From Corydoras sp. C115 (Eukaryota > Chordata > Actinopteri > Siluriformes > Callichthyidae): 64,000 nucleotides of DNA. Under the pieces are notes generated by a model. That model was not told the origin of the DNA. It worked only from the letters and a program-made list of their open reading frames with translations, and made no database searches. The stretch is taken from positions 3,419,501 through 3,483,500 of the forward strand of contig JAFMOC010000011.1 of assembly GCA_019802505.1 (NCBI GenBank), written 5' to 3'. This document shows positions 12,560 to 22,589 of the stretch, piece after piece; the stretch's first letter is position 1, and every line of letters begins with the position of its first letter. The translations under genes and the position numbers were made by a program.

Positions 12560-12840
12560 AAACACTGAAGTGACCCCCACTTCTGCTTGCCTTATCCCCA
12601 GCCTCCAGCCTGGCAACCTTTCTTTTTCAATCCAGGATGCAGGGATGGTGGTGGGGGGGCTGATTTGAAGAGATATTTACGAGCCGGAGGAGAGTGCAAT
12701 TTCCTGCCGGCCTCCGCTAGTTCCGCTGAAAAAACAGAGCGGAGGAAGCACATTTCTCCTGGGAGACAACAGCCAGCGCAGCTTGCCGACTCGGCTCTTA
12801 AAGGGACCCATACAATTTCAGACCACATTAAAACTAAAAC
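12560..12840. promoter_or_regulatory. GC-rich island in intron 2, candidate regulatory element
   Basis: An abrupt rise in GC content with dense unique sequence (GAAGAGATATTTACGAGCC, TTCCTGCCGGCCTCCGCTAG) inside AT-rich intron. It could be an enhancer or an internal promoter for transcripts starting downstream of exon 2. Short frames occur on both strands but lack splice sites and similarity to anything I know. Confidence 0.35.
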
Positions 12841-13365
12841 TATATAGCGTAGTACATGTTATGATGAATTGGAAAAGCCTGTCCCACAATAGTGTGCTAG
12901 TAATGATTTACACTATTGTTTACAGGGCATTGAGAGCTATATGATGCCTGTCATCTTTAAGACATGAATTGAGCTGGATACATAAAGAAGTTACACTTTA
13001 AGTTGTGCATAAGAACCACACTTACAAACTCACACGCAAAAAAAGGGAAGCAAAACAAACGTAGTACTGTTACTTGGAAAGAAAGGGTTTGTGGACAGTA
13101 AGGGTGCAATAAAAACATTTGAAAGTATGAGTGTGTAAACACTGCAAGATGCATGTAGGTCTTCCTCTCATATGTTTAGTATCAATAAGTATACTACATG
13201 TTTAATATGTAAGTACACATACTTGTGAATGTGTGTTCATAAGGGTGATAGTATAAGTGTGATACAGAGTAAGCAAGAAAGTGCCTGTGTGTGTCTTCAT
13301 TGAAAGTCTTGGTGTGTGGTGTTTGTTTGTGTGTGAGGGTATGAGAGTGCGTGTGGGTGTGTGTG

Positions 13366-13420
13366 TTTGTGTGTGTGTGTGTGTGTGTTCGCGTCTGTGC
13401 GTGTGCTCGCCTTGCCCTTA

Positions 13421-13462
<42 letters not shown>
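13366..13462. repeat. Compound (GT)n microsatellite
   Basis: Two GT runs separated by a short GC-richer spacer (TCGCGTCTGTGCGTGTGCTC and following bases). Frames of 100 codons or so on both strands are low-complexity artefacts. Confidence 0.95.
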
Positions 13463-13464
<2 letters not shown>

Positions 13465-15439
13465 AGACACAAGCTCGGCAGTTTGCCCTCCACATCCACA
13501 CCTCTCCCTCTCACAAGCCGGCGTCACGCTTACGGGAAGAAGGAGTGGTGAGGGGAGAACAAACGTTCTTAGGCCCTTCCACAGCTCCACAGTAAACAAC
13601 ACAGCCTGCAAAGCAGCTTTTCACATAAACTGCATACTGTGTGTCTGTGGGCACTGTTTTAAATAACGGAACCACACGTCACAAGAATGTTTTATATTAA
13701 AAGTTATATTTTGGAGTTATAATTATTTTTATTATTAATTACATAAAAAAGTCAATTTGAACAAACTGCACCCAATCCATCAGGATATTGCATATAACAA
13801 TAACAATATTTTGTTATTGCTGTAACAATATTTTGAACACGTTCTTTTTCACTCTCTTTTTCTGTCCTGATGCAGGAAACAAGCAACACATTTACACAGA
13901 GTTTACTTCCAACATCTAAATCTAAAGGCAGCTGTTGATTCCATAAATAAGCAGTTTTTAGGCTATTACGATACGATTTATTTCAAACTCCAAATGAAAC
14001 CTTCAAAAATGTGTGATTAGAAGTATGTACGAAATTCGGTCTTTCACCGAATTTACTGAATTTCAGAAATGTTTGTATTGATTTTGGAAACTTTCCAATA
14101 AACGGTTTCATTGGTAAAAACTGGAGCTTCATTTCTAAAGAATTCTGACTGAAAGCGAAGAACAAAAAGATAAACTTGCATATAAACAACCACCTGTAGA
14201 TAAAACAACCACCTGTAGTTTTTTTTTAAGTAAGTAGAAAATGAAAAGTTAAATACATTGTCATTCTATTCTGTAAATGATGGAAAGAACTCTGAGTCTG
14301 ACTCCGAATCAATATTTTGATTTGTGCAATTTTTGGTGCAACCCCATAACATTATGTTTGATGATATGAGTGTTAACTGTGTATAGTTATATATACAATT
14401 TCATATACAACTTTCAATAATCATACTAAAAAACACTGTTCTATTACATATATCACACATTTGTTGCTTCCATAATCTCTATCTGTGCTCCGCATATGCC
14501 TTTAGATAATATCCAAGGTTCTAAAAGTTGGTTGTTTATTGTTTATGACTGGTGCAGGATATAGCCTGCACCACAAGTTTACCTACATCTCTAAAACACC
14601 TCCATCTTATCTTCAACGCCTTTGGCTTGCGTGCCGCACACCCAGTAATCACCCATAGCCACGCTCAGCAGCTCAGTAAGCCTCTTACACCCTTCCCTGA
14701 AGATTAACTGTTAGAGGTGACGACAGATGTGCTCACTTCAGATAAAAAAACACAGCACCTGTGTGGACAAATTCCACCACCTTCCAAGTAGGCAGTCACC
14801 CACACACATGCACATAAACACTAACACACTTAAGTACAGCGTAGTCACCCAATACAGAGCACACTGCTAGCCAACTTTAAAAAAAAAAAAAAAAAAAAAA
14901 AGCGGAAGGGAACTCCAGCAGCAGTGTATATAACTCCGTAAACCTACAAGTACCGACAAATCATAACGTCATGTCCATGTCATGTGGCTTATATAGGTCC
15001 GTGTAATCTTAGTGTTTTTACTATTTACAAAATAACTTTAAAGAAAGGGGCTGAATATTTGTTTTGATGAGCATCAATACCAATAAGTGTTGTTCTGGGA
15101 ATTGCTCATGTTTTTGTGGTAGTGGTTTGTCTGAGGTCGAATACTGACCTCATCCAACGAGTCTGAGTTCAACAAACGGAGCACAATTCCAGACATTTGA
15201 CCTTTCTTTGCACCTATTCCTAATTACCGTTTCAGAATCACTTTGAAAGACATCATCCTTCAACCAACTCAGCGGTAAACATATCTTAAGCTTTACTTCA
15301 ACATGTGATTTGTCATTTCGCTGCTCATTTAGTGCTTTGGTATAAACCTTACAAATCTGTACAAAACTACTAAAGTCAATCAAACTTATGCCAAACAGCC
15401 AAAATAAAAAAGGAACAGAAATAAGAGTTGTGGCCCTAC

Positions 15440-15531
15440 CACTGGAGATGAAATCCGACACCCAGGGCAGTCACAGATTGGAGGATGCACCTGTAGGATT
15501 CCTTTGGACATAAGCGTCTTCAGACTTTTCC
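15440..15531 (-). CDS. samd11: samd11 exon 2 (residues 141-171)
   Basis: The acceptor TTTCTTCAG precedes GGAAAAGTCTG, and the donor is GTG|GTAGGG. Joined to the last G of exon 1, the exon reads GKSLKTLMSKGILQVHPPIC then DCPGCRISSPV, essentially the sequence I recall for vertebrate SAMD11. It completes the SAND-like domain and contributes the Cys cluster CDCPGC (residues 160-165). The Met of LMSKGIL (ATG at 15509-15511) corresponds to the start codon used in the shorter annotated form of human SAMD11, so a shorter product is possible here too. Phase 1 on the left and phase 0 on the right agree with both neighbours. Confidence 0.96.
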
Positions 15532-15893
15532 CTGAAGAAATACAAAAGAATGAACTTTTGAACTTTTAAGAGAGTGTCAGAGAGTGACGTCAAATACACA
15601 CAAAAAAAAAACATTGTCAACTCTATATCATGAATGGAAACTGATAAAAGTTCATTTATTTAAAAATAAATGTATAGTAAATTGATTAATAGTAAAAAAA
15701 AAAAGTATGATTATTATTTTTTTAATAATTACTAATAAGTAAAAATAAATATGCTCAAAGATATTTCTCGAAAGAAAAGAAATGTTAAAATGAGGGGGCC
15801 TTTATACTTTAAATTGTAAAACAAATTAAAAGGATACTTGGATGAAACAATTATGCAGTTTTTGAAGACTTGAGTGTATATTAAGTAAAAATA

Positions 15894-16060
15894 TATATTT
15901 TAGTGTGGGCGGCATGGCCCACGTCCAGGTTCGAATCTTGATCTGGGTGGAGTTTCCATGTTCTCCCTTTGTCCACATGAGTTTCCTCCGGGGTTTCGAG
16001 TTTCCTCCCACAGTCCAAAAACAAGTATTCAGGGTGAATTGGCTAATCTAAGCTGTTCCC

Positions 16061-16131
<71 letters not shown>

Positions 16132-16270
16132 TGCTGGGGAGTGAGTGTGCCCAGCGACGGATTGGCGCCCTGTCCCGTGTGTATCTGCCAAGCGCCCGAA
16201 ACGTTCTCCCTTGGATGTGCCTAGGAAACCCCTCATAGAAGTTAAAGTGGAAGACATTTATATTATAGTG
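15894..16270 (+). mobile_element. SINE family A with 12-bp duplication, internal head deletion
   Basis: Flanks TATATTTTAGTG (15894-15905) and TATATTATAGTG (16259-16270) differ at one base. The element lacks most of the sequence between the A and B boxes. Its GT stretch is a long microsatellite (16063-16127). It lies within samd11 intron 1, antisense to the gene. Confidence 0.88.
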
Positions 16271-16559
16271 TTTTCAAAGTGTTTCATTTCCAGCTGAAAA
16301 GAAGAAATAAGAATAATAAACTTTCTAATCAGTTGTTCTGAGAGCATTCTGGTTTGTGTGCATAAAAGCCAGCGTACCTGAAAGTTCCCTCAGCTTTGGC
16401 AGGGTAACAGGTTCATGTGGTGCTCTGTACTGCCACAAGCCAGTAGAATAATACCTACCTAAATATCAGGCTCTTAAGTCTAACTTCTACTCATCTGAAA
16501 TCATCAGGCACAGCACGAGGACTCCAGTGGCAGCAGGACAAACGCTCATCTCCCATTTT

Positions 16560-16586
16560 TAATCCAGCAAATTGAACATCTAATCC
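16560..16586. promoter_or_regulatory. Paired TAATCC motifs (CRX/OTX-type) in intron 1
   Basis: TAATCC occurs at 16560-16565 and again at 16581-16586, in unique sequence. Mammalian SAMD11 (mr-s) is reported to be expressed in photoreceptors under CRX control, and CRX prefers TAATCC, so the pair is a plausible retinal control site. Binding is inference. The motif is short enough to occur by chance. Confidence 0.35.
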
Positions 16587-17084
16587 GAGATCGATGTCGG
16601 AAATCGACCAGACGAAAAGCAGTCTAGAAGTCCGTTACCCAGCACAGTGGACGCAGAGAGGGAATTTCAAAATGCCGAATAACGCATCTTTCAACTAACT
16701 AACTAACTAACTAGAAATGATGACGAGCTGATCTCATGTCAGTGCTGGTTCAGATATTCAGCTATTCAGGGATCAATCGTGAGAATGGCGCTGATCTTTG
16801 GGTTTACGCGCATTTCCCCTGAACTCCCCATATGTTCAAACTTCTGCTCAGTCCTTTGATTTAAACCCCAGACCCGGAGTGGGTCGGGTTCGGACCCGTG
16901 CGCTCGAACCGCAACGTGCTACCCGCAAGCGAGCCTGTAAGTTTCCAAATTACGCACGGCGCCGAGAGGAAGTGCGCGCCTCTCCTTTCGGGCTACGAGC
17001 TGCGGGTCCGAGCCCAAGTTCCAAAGTGAGCCCTGGGTCCCCTGTCCAAGCTCTCCGGGTCGGGGACGAAGCCCGCCAGCCTAC

Positions 17085-17505
17085 CTTTGTGTCTAATGCT
17101 GCGCTTCCAGTCCTTCGCCGTCTCCCTGCCGCTGACGAACTGGAACTCGTTGGGGGTGAGCCACTCGCCCCTGTGTTTGATGGAGGGTCCTTTGCTGCCC
17201 TGGCACAGTTTGTTGATGTAAAGCAGCGCCTTGTTCTCGCCGCACTCCACCTCGATGCACGGCTCGCCATTGTCAAAGAACGGCTGGAAGTCCGGGATGG
17301 AGGAGAACCTCTCCAGCATCAGGTCGTCCGCGTGTCGGTGCAGATAGGCGCGCGGATGGGCGAAGAGGTGATCGTACGGCGGCGGCGGATGCGGGGTCAC
17401 CACCGGGATGGCGGCCGCGTTCAGTGGGGCCAGGTATTCGGGCTGCGCGTACGCACCGAGTGCCATGTCTTCTCCGTCCAGACGCTCCTTCTTGACGGCG
17501 GGCAT
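17085..17505 (-). CDS. samd11: samd11 exon 1, coding part (residues 1-140 plus first base of codon 141)
   Basis: The exon starts MPAVKKERLDGEDMAL, matching the MPAVKKE start of long-form vertebrate SAMD11, and the ATG has A at -3. Residues 30-60 are rich in Pro, His and Ala. From about residue 72 it reads DFQPFFDNGEPCIEVECGEN, then KLCQGSKGP, GEWLTPNEFQFVSGRETAKD and WKRSIRHKG. The region 83-155 (finished by exon 2) has the layout of a SAND domain: an aliphatic core ALLY, the WLTPNEF segment and the KDWK motif (131-134) characteristic of SAND DNA-binding domains. VKKE (4-7) fits a sumoylation consensus. The exon ends CACAAAG|GTAGGC, phase 1. The SAM domain, which mediates polymerisation in this family, lies outside the window. 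The product is expected to be nuclear and to regulate transcription, and is photoreceptor-enriched in mammals. Confidence 0.97.
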
Positions 17506-17634
17506 GTTACCAAGCGAGAGTGCGGCGCCGCTGGATGACTGAGTGCGGCTCGTAATGAGCCAACTTGCGCCTGCTCGGCTTTTTTTTTTTTCCCCCTCAG
17601 TCGCCTGTCGGCTAACTCCAGACTCCGCTCTGCC

Positions 17635-17636
<2 letters not shown>

Positions 17637-17687
<51 letters not shown>

Positions 17688-17699
17688 GTGTGTGTGTGA
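17637..17699. repeat. (GT)n microsatellite in the samd11 5' region
   Basis: A GT run on the plus strand (CA on the coding strand) 130-190 bases upstream of the samd11 start codon, probably within the 5' UTR or core promoter. Its length is likely to vary between individuals. Confidence 0.95.
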
Positions 17700-18179
17700 G
17701 CGAGAGAGGTTTTTTTTTTTTTTTTGCGGGGGGAGCGCTGTTTTTAGCAGACTCGCTCCGGCGCCGCTCTTCAATGCGCTGCCTGCGTGACGGGTTCCGG
17801 CGCGCGTCTGCCCACCACTTCTAATCGGAGCCGCACCACTAATAGGACGTCTGCCATTTCGGCAGCAGATAAACAGCCGCCGTGCTCTAGAGATTATGGA
17901 CTGGATGGAGATTAATTGCTATACTTTGCTGCTTTCTTTCTTTTATGTGAACAATGTCGGATAACTACGTAATATTTTAGCCATACCATATCCTACTAGG
18001 AATAAGTTCCTTCGGCATAATAAGAATAAGAATAAGAATAATAATGCAATTCTTATTCAAACTTACTAAAACAGCACACACTTCCCATAAACACTATGAC
18101 ACTACGATACTTTTCCAACAGACAGCAATATTTTATATTTTATTGCAGTTATATTTTTTATTTTTTATATTTTATATAG

Positions 18180-18368
18180 ATTTTGACTTAGTGGTTAGCG
18201 TTCGCCTCTCAGCGCTGGGGATTCCCGGTTCGAATCCCAGTCTGGGTGGAGTTTCCTGGGTGGAGTGTTCTCCCCGTGTCCGCGTGGGTGTCCTCTGGGT
18301 TCTCCGGTTTCCTCCCACCGTCCAACAACATGGATAAAGGTCATTTGAATTCTCCAAACTGCCCCATA

Positions 18369-18400
<32 letters not shown>

Positions 18401-18535
18401 CCTGGGTGTATCTGCCCAACGCCTGAAACGTTCTCCCCTGAAAGGTCATGGGGGAACCCCCCCCCTCCCGCCGCCGCCGCCGCGCGTGCGCGCCCCTGGT
18501 ATAGGATAAAGCGGAAGATAATGGATGGATGGATT
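18180..18535 (+). mobile_element. SINE family A copy
   Basis: Starts at the A-box-like CTTAGTGGTTAGC (the GGCGGCAC head is lost), has an intact B box, and ends with (GGAT)n. TGGGTGGAGT is duplicated within the copy around 18243-18269. A GT microsatellite lies at 18373-18400. No clear target-site duplication. Confidence 0.85.
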
Positions 18536-18834
18536 ATGCTATATTTAATTTTATTCTATTACTTTAATTTCTTTTTTGTTTTTCTAACGTAATATTTATA
18601 TTTAAAAAAACAAATAATTTCTACCACTTGGCAAACTGGGTCCATGAAACGGATTTTCGGTAACATTTCATGTACCACATGTCACGAAAATGACAATAAA
18701 GTCTTCTTGAATCCTTAAATTTGTTTTTTGCCCATGATTTCAAGCTTTTCCAACAGTATGATGACAAAATCAGTACAATCAATAGGTCACTTTTTCCAAA
18801 TAATCGGCGTCCAACAACGTGACTTGAACTCAAG

Positions 18835-19080
18835 CGACGCTTGATCGCGTCTCATCTCGTGTTATCCCCTCAAATGCCCTTAAAGTCACGCTTTAGTCAG
18901 ACCCAGACCAAACAAGATTTGCGCTCTCCGCCGCTTCTCTAACTTGGCCCATTTAAACGGCGGAGGTAATCCTGGCGCGAAAGAGTCGAGGGGGTTCACG
19001 ACGGACGGCGTCTACCTGGCATTCCCTGCTTGACTTCCCTTTTATACATTTGCAAATTTTGATGCCTTAACCCAGTAATC
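18835..19080. promoter_or_regulatory. GC-rich island 1.3 kb upstream of samd11, candidate regulatory element
   Basis: Unique GC-richer sequence with CCTTAAAGTCACGC, GGCGGAGGTAATCCTGGCGC and GGTTCACGACGGACGGCG. It contains a TAATCC (CRX/OTX-type) core at 18967-18972. Its position upstream of the samd11 promoter makes a proximal enhancer plausible. Function is inference. Confidence 0.35.
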
Positions 19081-19084
19081 TATC

Positions 19085-19424
19085 TAGATACTTTCTATCC
19101 ATCCATCCTATTAGGATCTAATAGCATAGAATTTAAAAGTGATTAGGGTCGGGGGGGGGGGGGGGGGGGGGGGGGGTTCAGGCTCTGGGAAGATACACCG
19201 AGGACAGTGCACTAAACTATCACTGGGCACACACAGACACACAAACACACACTATATGGGGCAATTTGGAGTATTCAATTGACCTTGATCCATGTTTTTT
19301 GGACTGTGGGAAACCGGAGAACCCGGAGGAAACCCATGCAGACACTAGGAGAACATAGAGACTCCACCCAGATTGGATTCATACCGGGAAAGCTAGAAAG
19401 TCCTAGTTACTTTCTAGCATTACT

Positions 19425-19425
<1 letters not shown>
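19085..19425 (-). mobile_element. SINE family A with long G homopolymer
   Basis: Reverse-oriented copy with tail (CATC)n at the left, a G run of about 26 bases (19151-19176) in place of the family's short G stretch, and a recognisable middle (CAATTGACCTTGATCCATG). The head end is truncated or mutated near 19400. Confidence 0.8.

Positions 19426-19429
<4 letters not shown>

Positions 19430-19490
<61 letters not shown>
19430..19490. repeat. (AT)n microsatellite
   Basis: A pure TA run of about 60 bases immediately after the degraded head of the preceding SINE. Confidence 0.95.
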
Positions 19491-19494
<4 letters not shown>

Positions 19495-19584
19495 TCTACG
19501 TAACATGGCTTCTCTTTGTTGTTTTTGGTGTTTTCATAAGTGGCCTAATCTCGAGGCCACATATGTTTTTGATTAACATGATCA

Positions 19585-19915
19585 ACAACGGGGCGGCACG
19601 ATGGCTTAGTGGTTAGCACGTTAGCTTCTCAGCGCTGGGGATTCCCAGATCAAATCCCAATCTGTGTGGAGTTTCCATGTTCTCCCCGTGTCCGAGTAGG
19701 TTTCCTCCGGGTACTTTGGTGTCCTCCCACAGTCCAAAAACATGGACCAAGGTCAATTAAATTCTCCAAATTGACCCATATAGAGGGGGTTTGTGTGTTT
19801 GTCTGTGTGTGTGAGTGTGTGCCCAGTGATAGGTAAACGTTCTCCCCTGGTTGGGCATGGGGAATGCCCCACAACCCTAGTAGAGGATAAAACGGAGGAC
19901 AAAAACAATGGACAT
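19585..19915 (+). mobile_element. SINE family A copy
   Basis: Full head (GGGGCGGCACGATGGCTTAG), B box AGATCAAATCC (mutated), middle and tail GGATAAAACGGAGGACAA. Part of the tail half is deleted: the segment carrying GGCGCCCTGTCC is missing. No clear duplication. Confidence 0.85.
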
Positions 19916-19919
19916 AATA

Positions 19920-21635
19920 TTCAGATCTTTTATTAAAGTATTTTTAAGTACTAAAATGTAAAAGTCCTGGTTTGGTTGCCCTTACTGATAGTTTATTCAA
20001 AATGCCATGATTAGATGATTGATACTGGGGCATTAGTGTGTATGGTGTATGTTAGTGTTGTAGTTAATGGAGAAACTAGTTTTAATTATTTTGTGAATTA
20101 TTTCAGTTTTATAGACACCAATCACCAGATGAGTCTGATGCTGTGGTGAGATAATCAGAGAGGTGGGATTTAAAAGCAGTGCAGATGTATGACTTTGTTT
20201 TAATTTAGTTTTTTCTCAGATTTTGATTTTCTGGCACCAATAACATTTATTTATTGAAACCATACGTATAATATTTTTTGGTACGCTTTCATAAAGTTGG
20301 GAATCACAGGCTTAATCTTTTTACATAATGTAGTATTTAAAAAAATTACATATGTTTTGTAAAAAGGTACTTGTAACTAACGTTGTCAATTGAATGTAGT
20401 TGAAAGTACTGTATTTCTAATAGTTCCGAATTGTAGTGGAGCAAAAGTAGCATCCAATGAAATCACTCAAAGTACTGCAATATTGTAAAGTACTTGAGTA
20501 AATATTACCCTTCCACTTAATGATCAGACAATGAATCACAAGATTAACACATCCAGCTACTTCAAACATTAATCATGTTAATATTGTCTTATGTGGCCCT
20601 AAATGTGAGAACGTTTGTCTGTTCTGCTAGATTTATGAACTAAATCAATGAAACAGGAGGTATATCTGAGCCAACATCTTAATATAAACTTTAAACATTA
20701 TTAAGCATTTCTCCCGTTTGTCATCTGAGGCCTGTAACTGGCCTACATGGGATATTTGCAGAATTTATCAAAAACAGTTGCTAATATTTTAACAGGTTGG
20801 CTATTTTCTGCAACCCTAAAGAGGTATTTTAATTTTAGTGTCTCTGCAATCTGCATTTTAAACCCAAGGAGTTTTAGAAAATGAATACTGTCGACACAAA
20901 TAGTGACAAAGAAAAAAAAACCTTAACTCCAAACATTTAGAAAGATTAATAAGTACCTCAAGGAGATCCCTTGACCCCCGTGTTCAAGGATCCCCTATGG
21001 GGGATGCCCCTGCCCACATACACCAACTCAGTCCTCTTCATATGAATCATACATGATCGTGAATTTCTCTCCAGAAGCGAAAAGAGCAACAATTACGAAT
21101 GAGGGATTCCCCTGAACTTACAGATGATTGTGGTGCACTTCCCACACGCTAGGTTCAGGAAGGGTTCCCCTGAACTTTTCAGCTCTATCTCACACTCTGT
21201 AGCCTGCCAGCCACCCACTTAACATAAATAAGAAACTCACGTTTGATACTTTAATGATTTTACAGGAAACCTACCCTGTTCTTCACAAATCCATCACAGA
21301 GTGTGACTGATAAATTACAGTCTTCAACAAAAGGCATTATGTAAACCGAATGAGATCCTTCACCTAGTATAAGTTAGGAGTCATGATATCACAATGTGTT
21401 AGATTTAAACAAGTCAAGTCAACATTAATTATGAAGGTAACTTGATAATAAACTGTAACTAAAGCATAGGACACATTATTATGTAAATAGTAACATGCTG
21501 AGAGGACTGAAGCCAGCAAATACTTAATGATTAAAAACTTATCTTTTTTCAGATTTTCATGCCTGGAGTAGAAAACACTATATTATGGATTATAGTTAAT
21601 ATAATACATAGTGCACTGGTATTGTAAAAATTCTA
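19920..21635. other. AT-rich intergenic stretch, nothing recognised
   Basis: No exon, SINE family A copy or long frame. A more complex segment at 20960-21230 contains TTCCCCTGAACTT twice, but I could not assign it. Confidence 0.45.
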
Positions 21636-21639
21636 TTTT

Positions 21640-21805
21640 ACTGTAAAATCTAATTTACTGCACATTGGCAACCTTTTAAGTACTGAATTGTCTATAAAGT
21701 TTTCATATTGGTGTATATAATTATACAATGTCTGGCACTTGAATATCTGCTTAATGTTATTGAGCTGTACAATCTAACCTATGGGTTCTATTGCTAACAT
21801 GGAAC
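21640..21805 (+). mobile_element. LINE 3'-region fragment, plus strand (arm of an inverted pair)
   Basis: The reading frame contains remnants such as LALEYLLNVIELYNLTYG, the post-RT segment of L2/Rex1-type non-LTR retrotransposons. The stretch is the reverse complement of about 22005-22165 with modest divergence. Confidence 0.6.
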
Positions 21806-21845
21806 AGGTATCATTTGGGCGGTGGATTGTTTATTGTCAAATAAA
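21806..21845 (+). mobile_element. Small fragment of the DNA-transposon-like repeat
   Basis: AACAGGTATCATTTGGGCGG and the following ATTGTTTATTGTCA match the inside of the element at 22590-23085. The fragment sits directly against the LINE arm to its left. Confidence 0.5.
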
Positions 21846-22004
21846 GTTCAAATAAAAATTTACCAATAAGATTTTGAAACTAGTCTTAAAAGAAAAAAGT
21901 GAGTCAGAATCCCAAAGTACAATCAGAATATCGTCCATAAATGGAGTGTCTGGGAAGGGAAAGATCCATCCATCACTAATCTTATTCATGTTTAGAAACC
22001 TGTT

Positions 22005-22445
22005 CCATGTTAGCAGTGGAACCCACAGGTTAGATTGTACAGCTCAATAAAGTTAAGCGGATATTTAAGTGCCAGACATTGTATTATATACGTCAATATA
22101 AGAACTTTATAGTCAATACTATACTTAACAGGTAGCCAATGTGCAGTAAATTAGATTTTACTGGATTGATGTGATTAAACGTCTTTGTTCTTCTTAACAC
22201 TTTGGCTGCCGCATGCTTGACCATTTGAAGGTTATGTAGTGATTTGTTTAAAGTGTCAATTAAAATTCAATTGAAATAATCCAACTTTGAGGTTATAAAT
22301 GTACGAATGAATTTTTCTGCATCATAACTGGAAATTATATTTCTTGTTTTGGAAATATTATGCAGGTGGTGTAGATTCTAGCGAATTTGCTAATGTGTAG
22401 GATGAAGGAAAGGTCTGAATCAAATATGACACCCAGACAATCTAC
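22005..22445 (-). mobile_element. LINE 3'-region fragment, minus strand
   Basis: On the minus strand, with stops and frameshifts, the fragment reads FITSKLDYFN, then LQMVKHAAAKVLRRTK, then INPVKSNLLHIGYLL. This is a decayed version of the conserved segment that follows the RT domain in L2/Rex1-type elements (compare LDYCNALLAGIP and HWLPVAARI in the copy at 52.5 kb). It is non-functional. Confidence 0.7.
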
Positions 22446-22589
22446 CTCTAAGTTAGGGTTGATCATTAAATCACAGATAAAGCATAATGTTAGGAGTTTA
22501 TGTAATGTTTTTTTAAATATATTTCTGGGGCAAATTATATGGACCTCTTTTGTCTGTTAAGTAGTGGTACATACTTTTTCACATCTAAA

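Larger units (their letters stand above)
2102..15439 (-). other. samd11: samd11 intron 2 (about 13.3 kb)
   Basis: This is the large intron between exons 2 and 3, with the donor GTG|GTAGGG at the right edge and the acceptor TTTTACAG at the left edge. It holds several SINE family A copies, CA/GT microsatellites, an LTR-like remnant near 8.3-8.6 kb, and GC-richer islands at 7.38-7.70, 9.18-9.55 and 12.56-12.84 kb. Apart from these, the stretches at 2.3-3.0, 3.6-4.0, 5.1-5.65, 6.6-7.3, 8.65-9.15, 9.6-12.55, 12.85-13.3 and 13.65-15.4 kb are AT-rich, and I see no gene in them. Confidence 0.9.
15532..17084 (-). other. samd11: samd11 intron 1 (about 1.55 kb)
   Basis: The donor is CACAAAG|GTAGGC and the acceptor is TTTCTTCAG. 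The intron holds one SINE family A copy with its duplication (15894-16270). Close to the promoter, about 0.5 kb from exon 1, it carries two TAATCC motifs 21 bp apart (16560-16565 and 16581-16586). Confidence 0.93.
16850..17880 (-). promoter_or_regulatory. samd11: GC-rich promoter region and 5' UTR of samd11
   Basis: This block is rich in G, C and CpG, in sharp contrast with the surrounding DNA, and includes exon 1. No TATA box is obvious upstream of the ATG, as is usual for CpG-type promoters. The transcription start is not resolved, but the 5' UTR probably includes the stretch just right of 17505. A (CA)n run on the coding strand and two A runs (complement of 17580-17592 and 17710-17725) lie within 250 bases of the start codon. 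Confidence 0.65.

Noticed and set aside
13194..13666. Overlapping ORFs around 13.3-13.5 kb
   Set aside because: Low-complexity translations of the compound GT tract.
16798..17538. 246-codon plus-strand ORF opposite samd11 exon 1
   Set aside because: It is the antisense shadow of a GC-rich coding exon. The minus-strand frame matches SAMD11 with correct splice sites.
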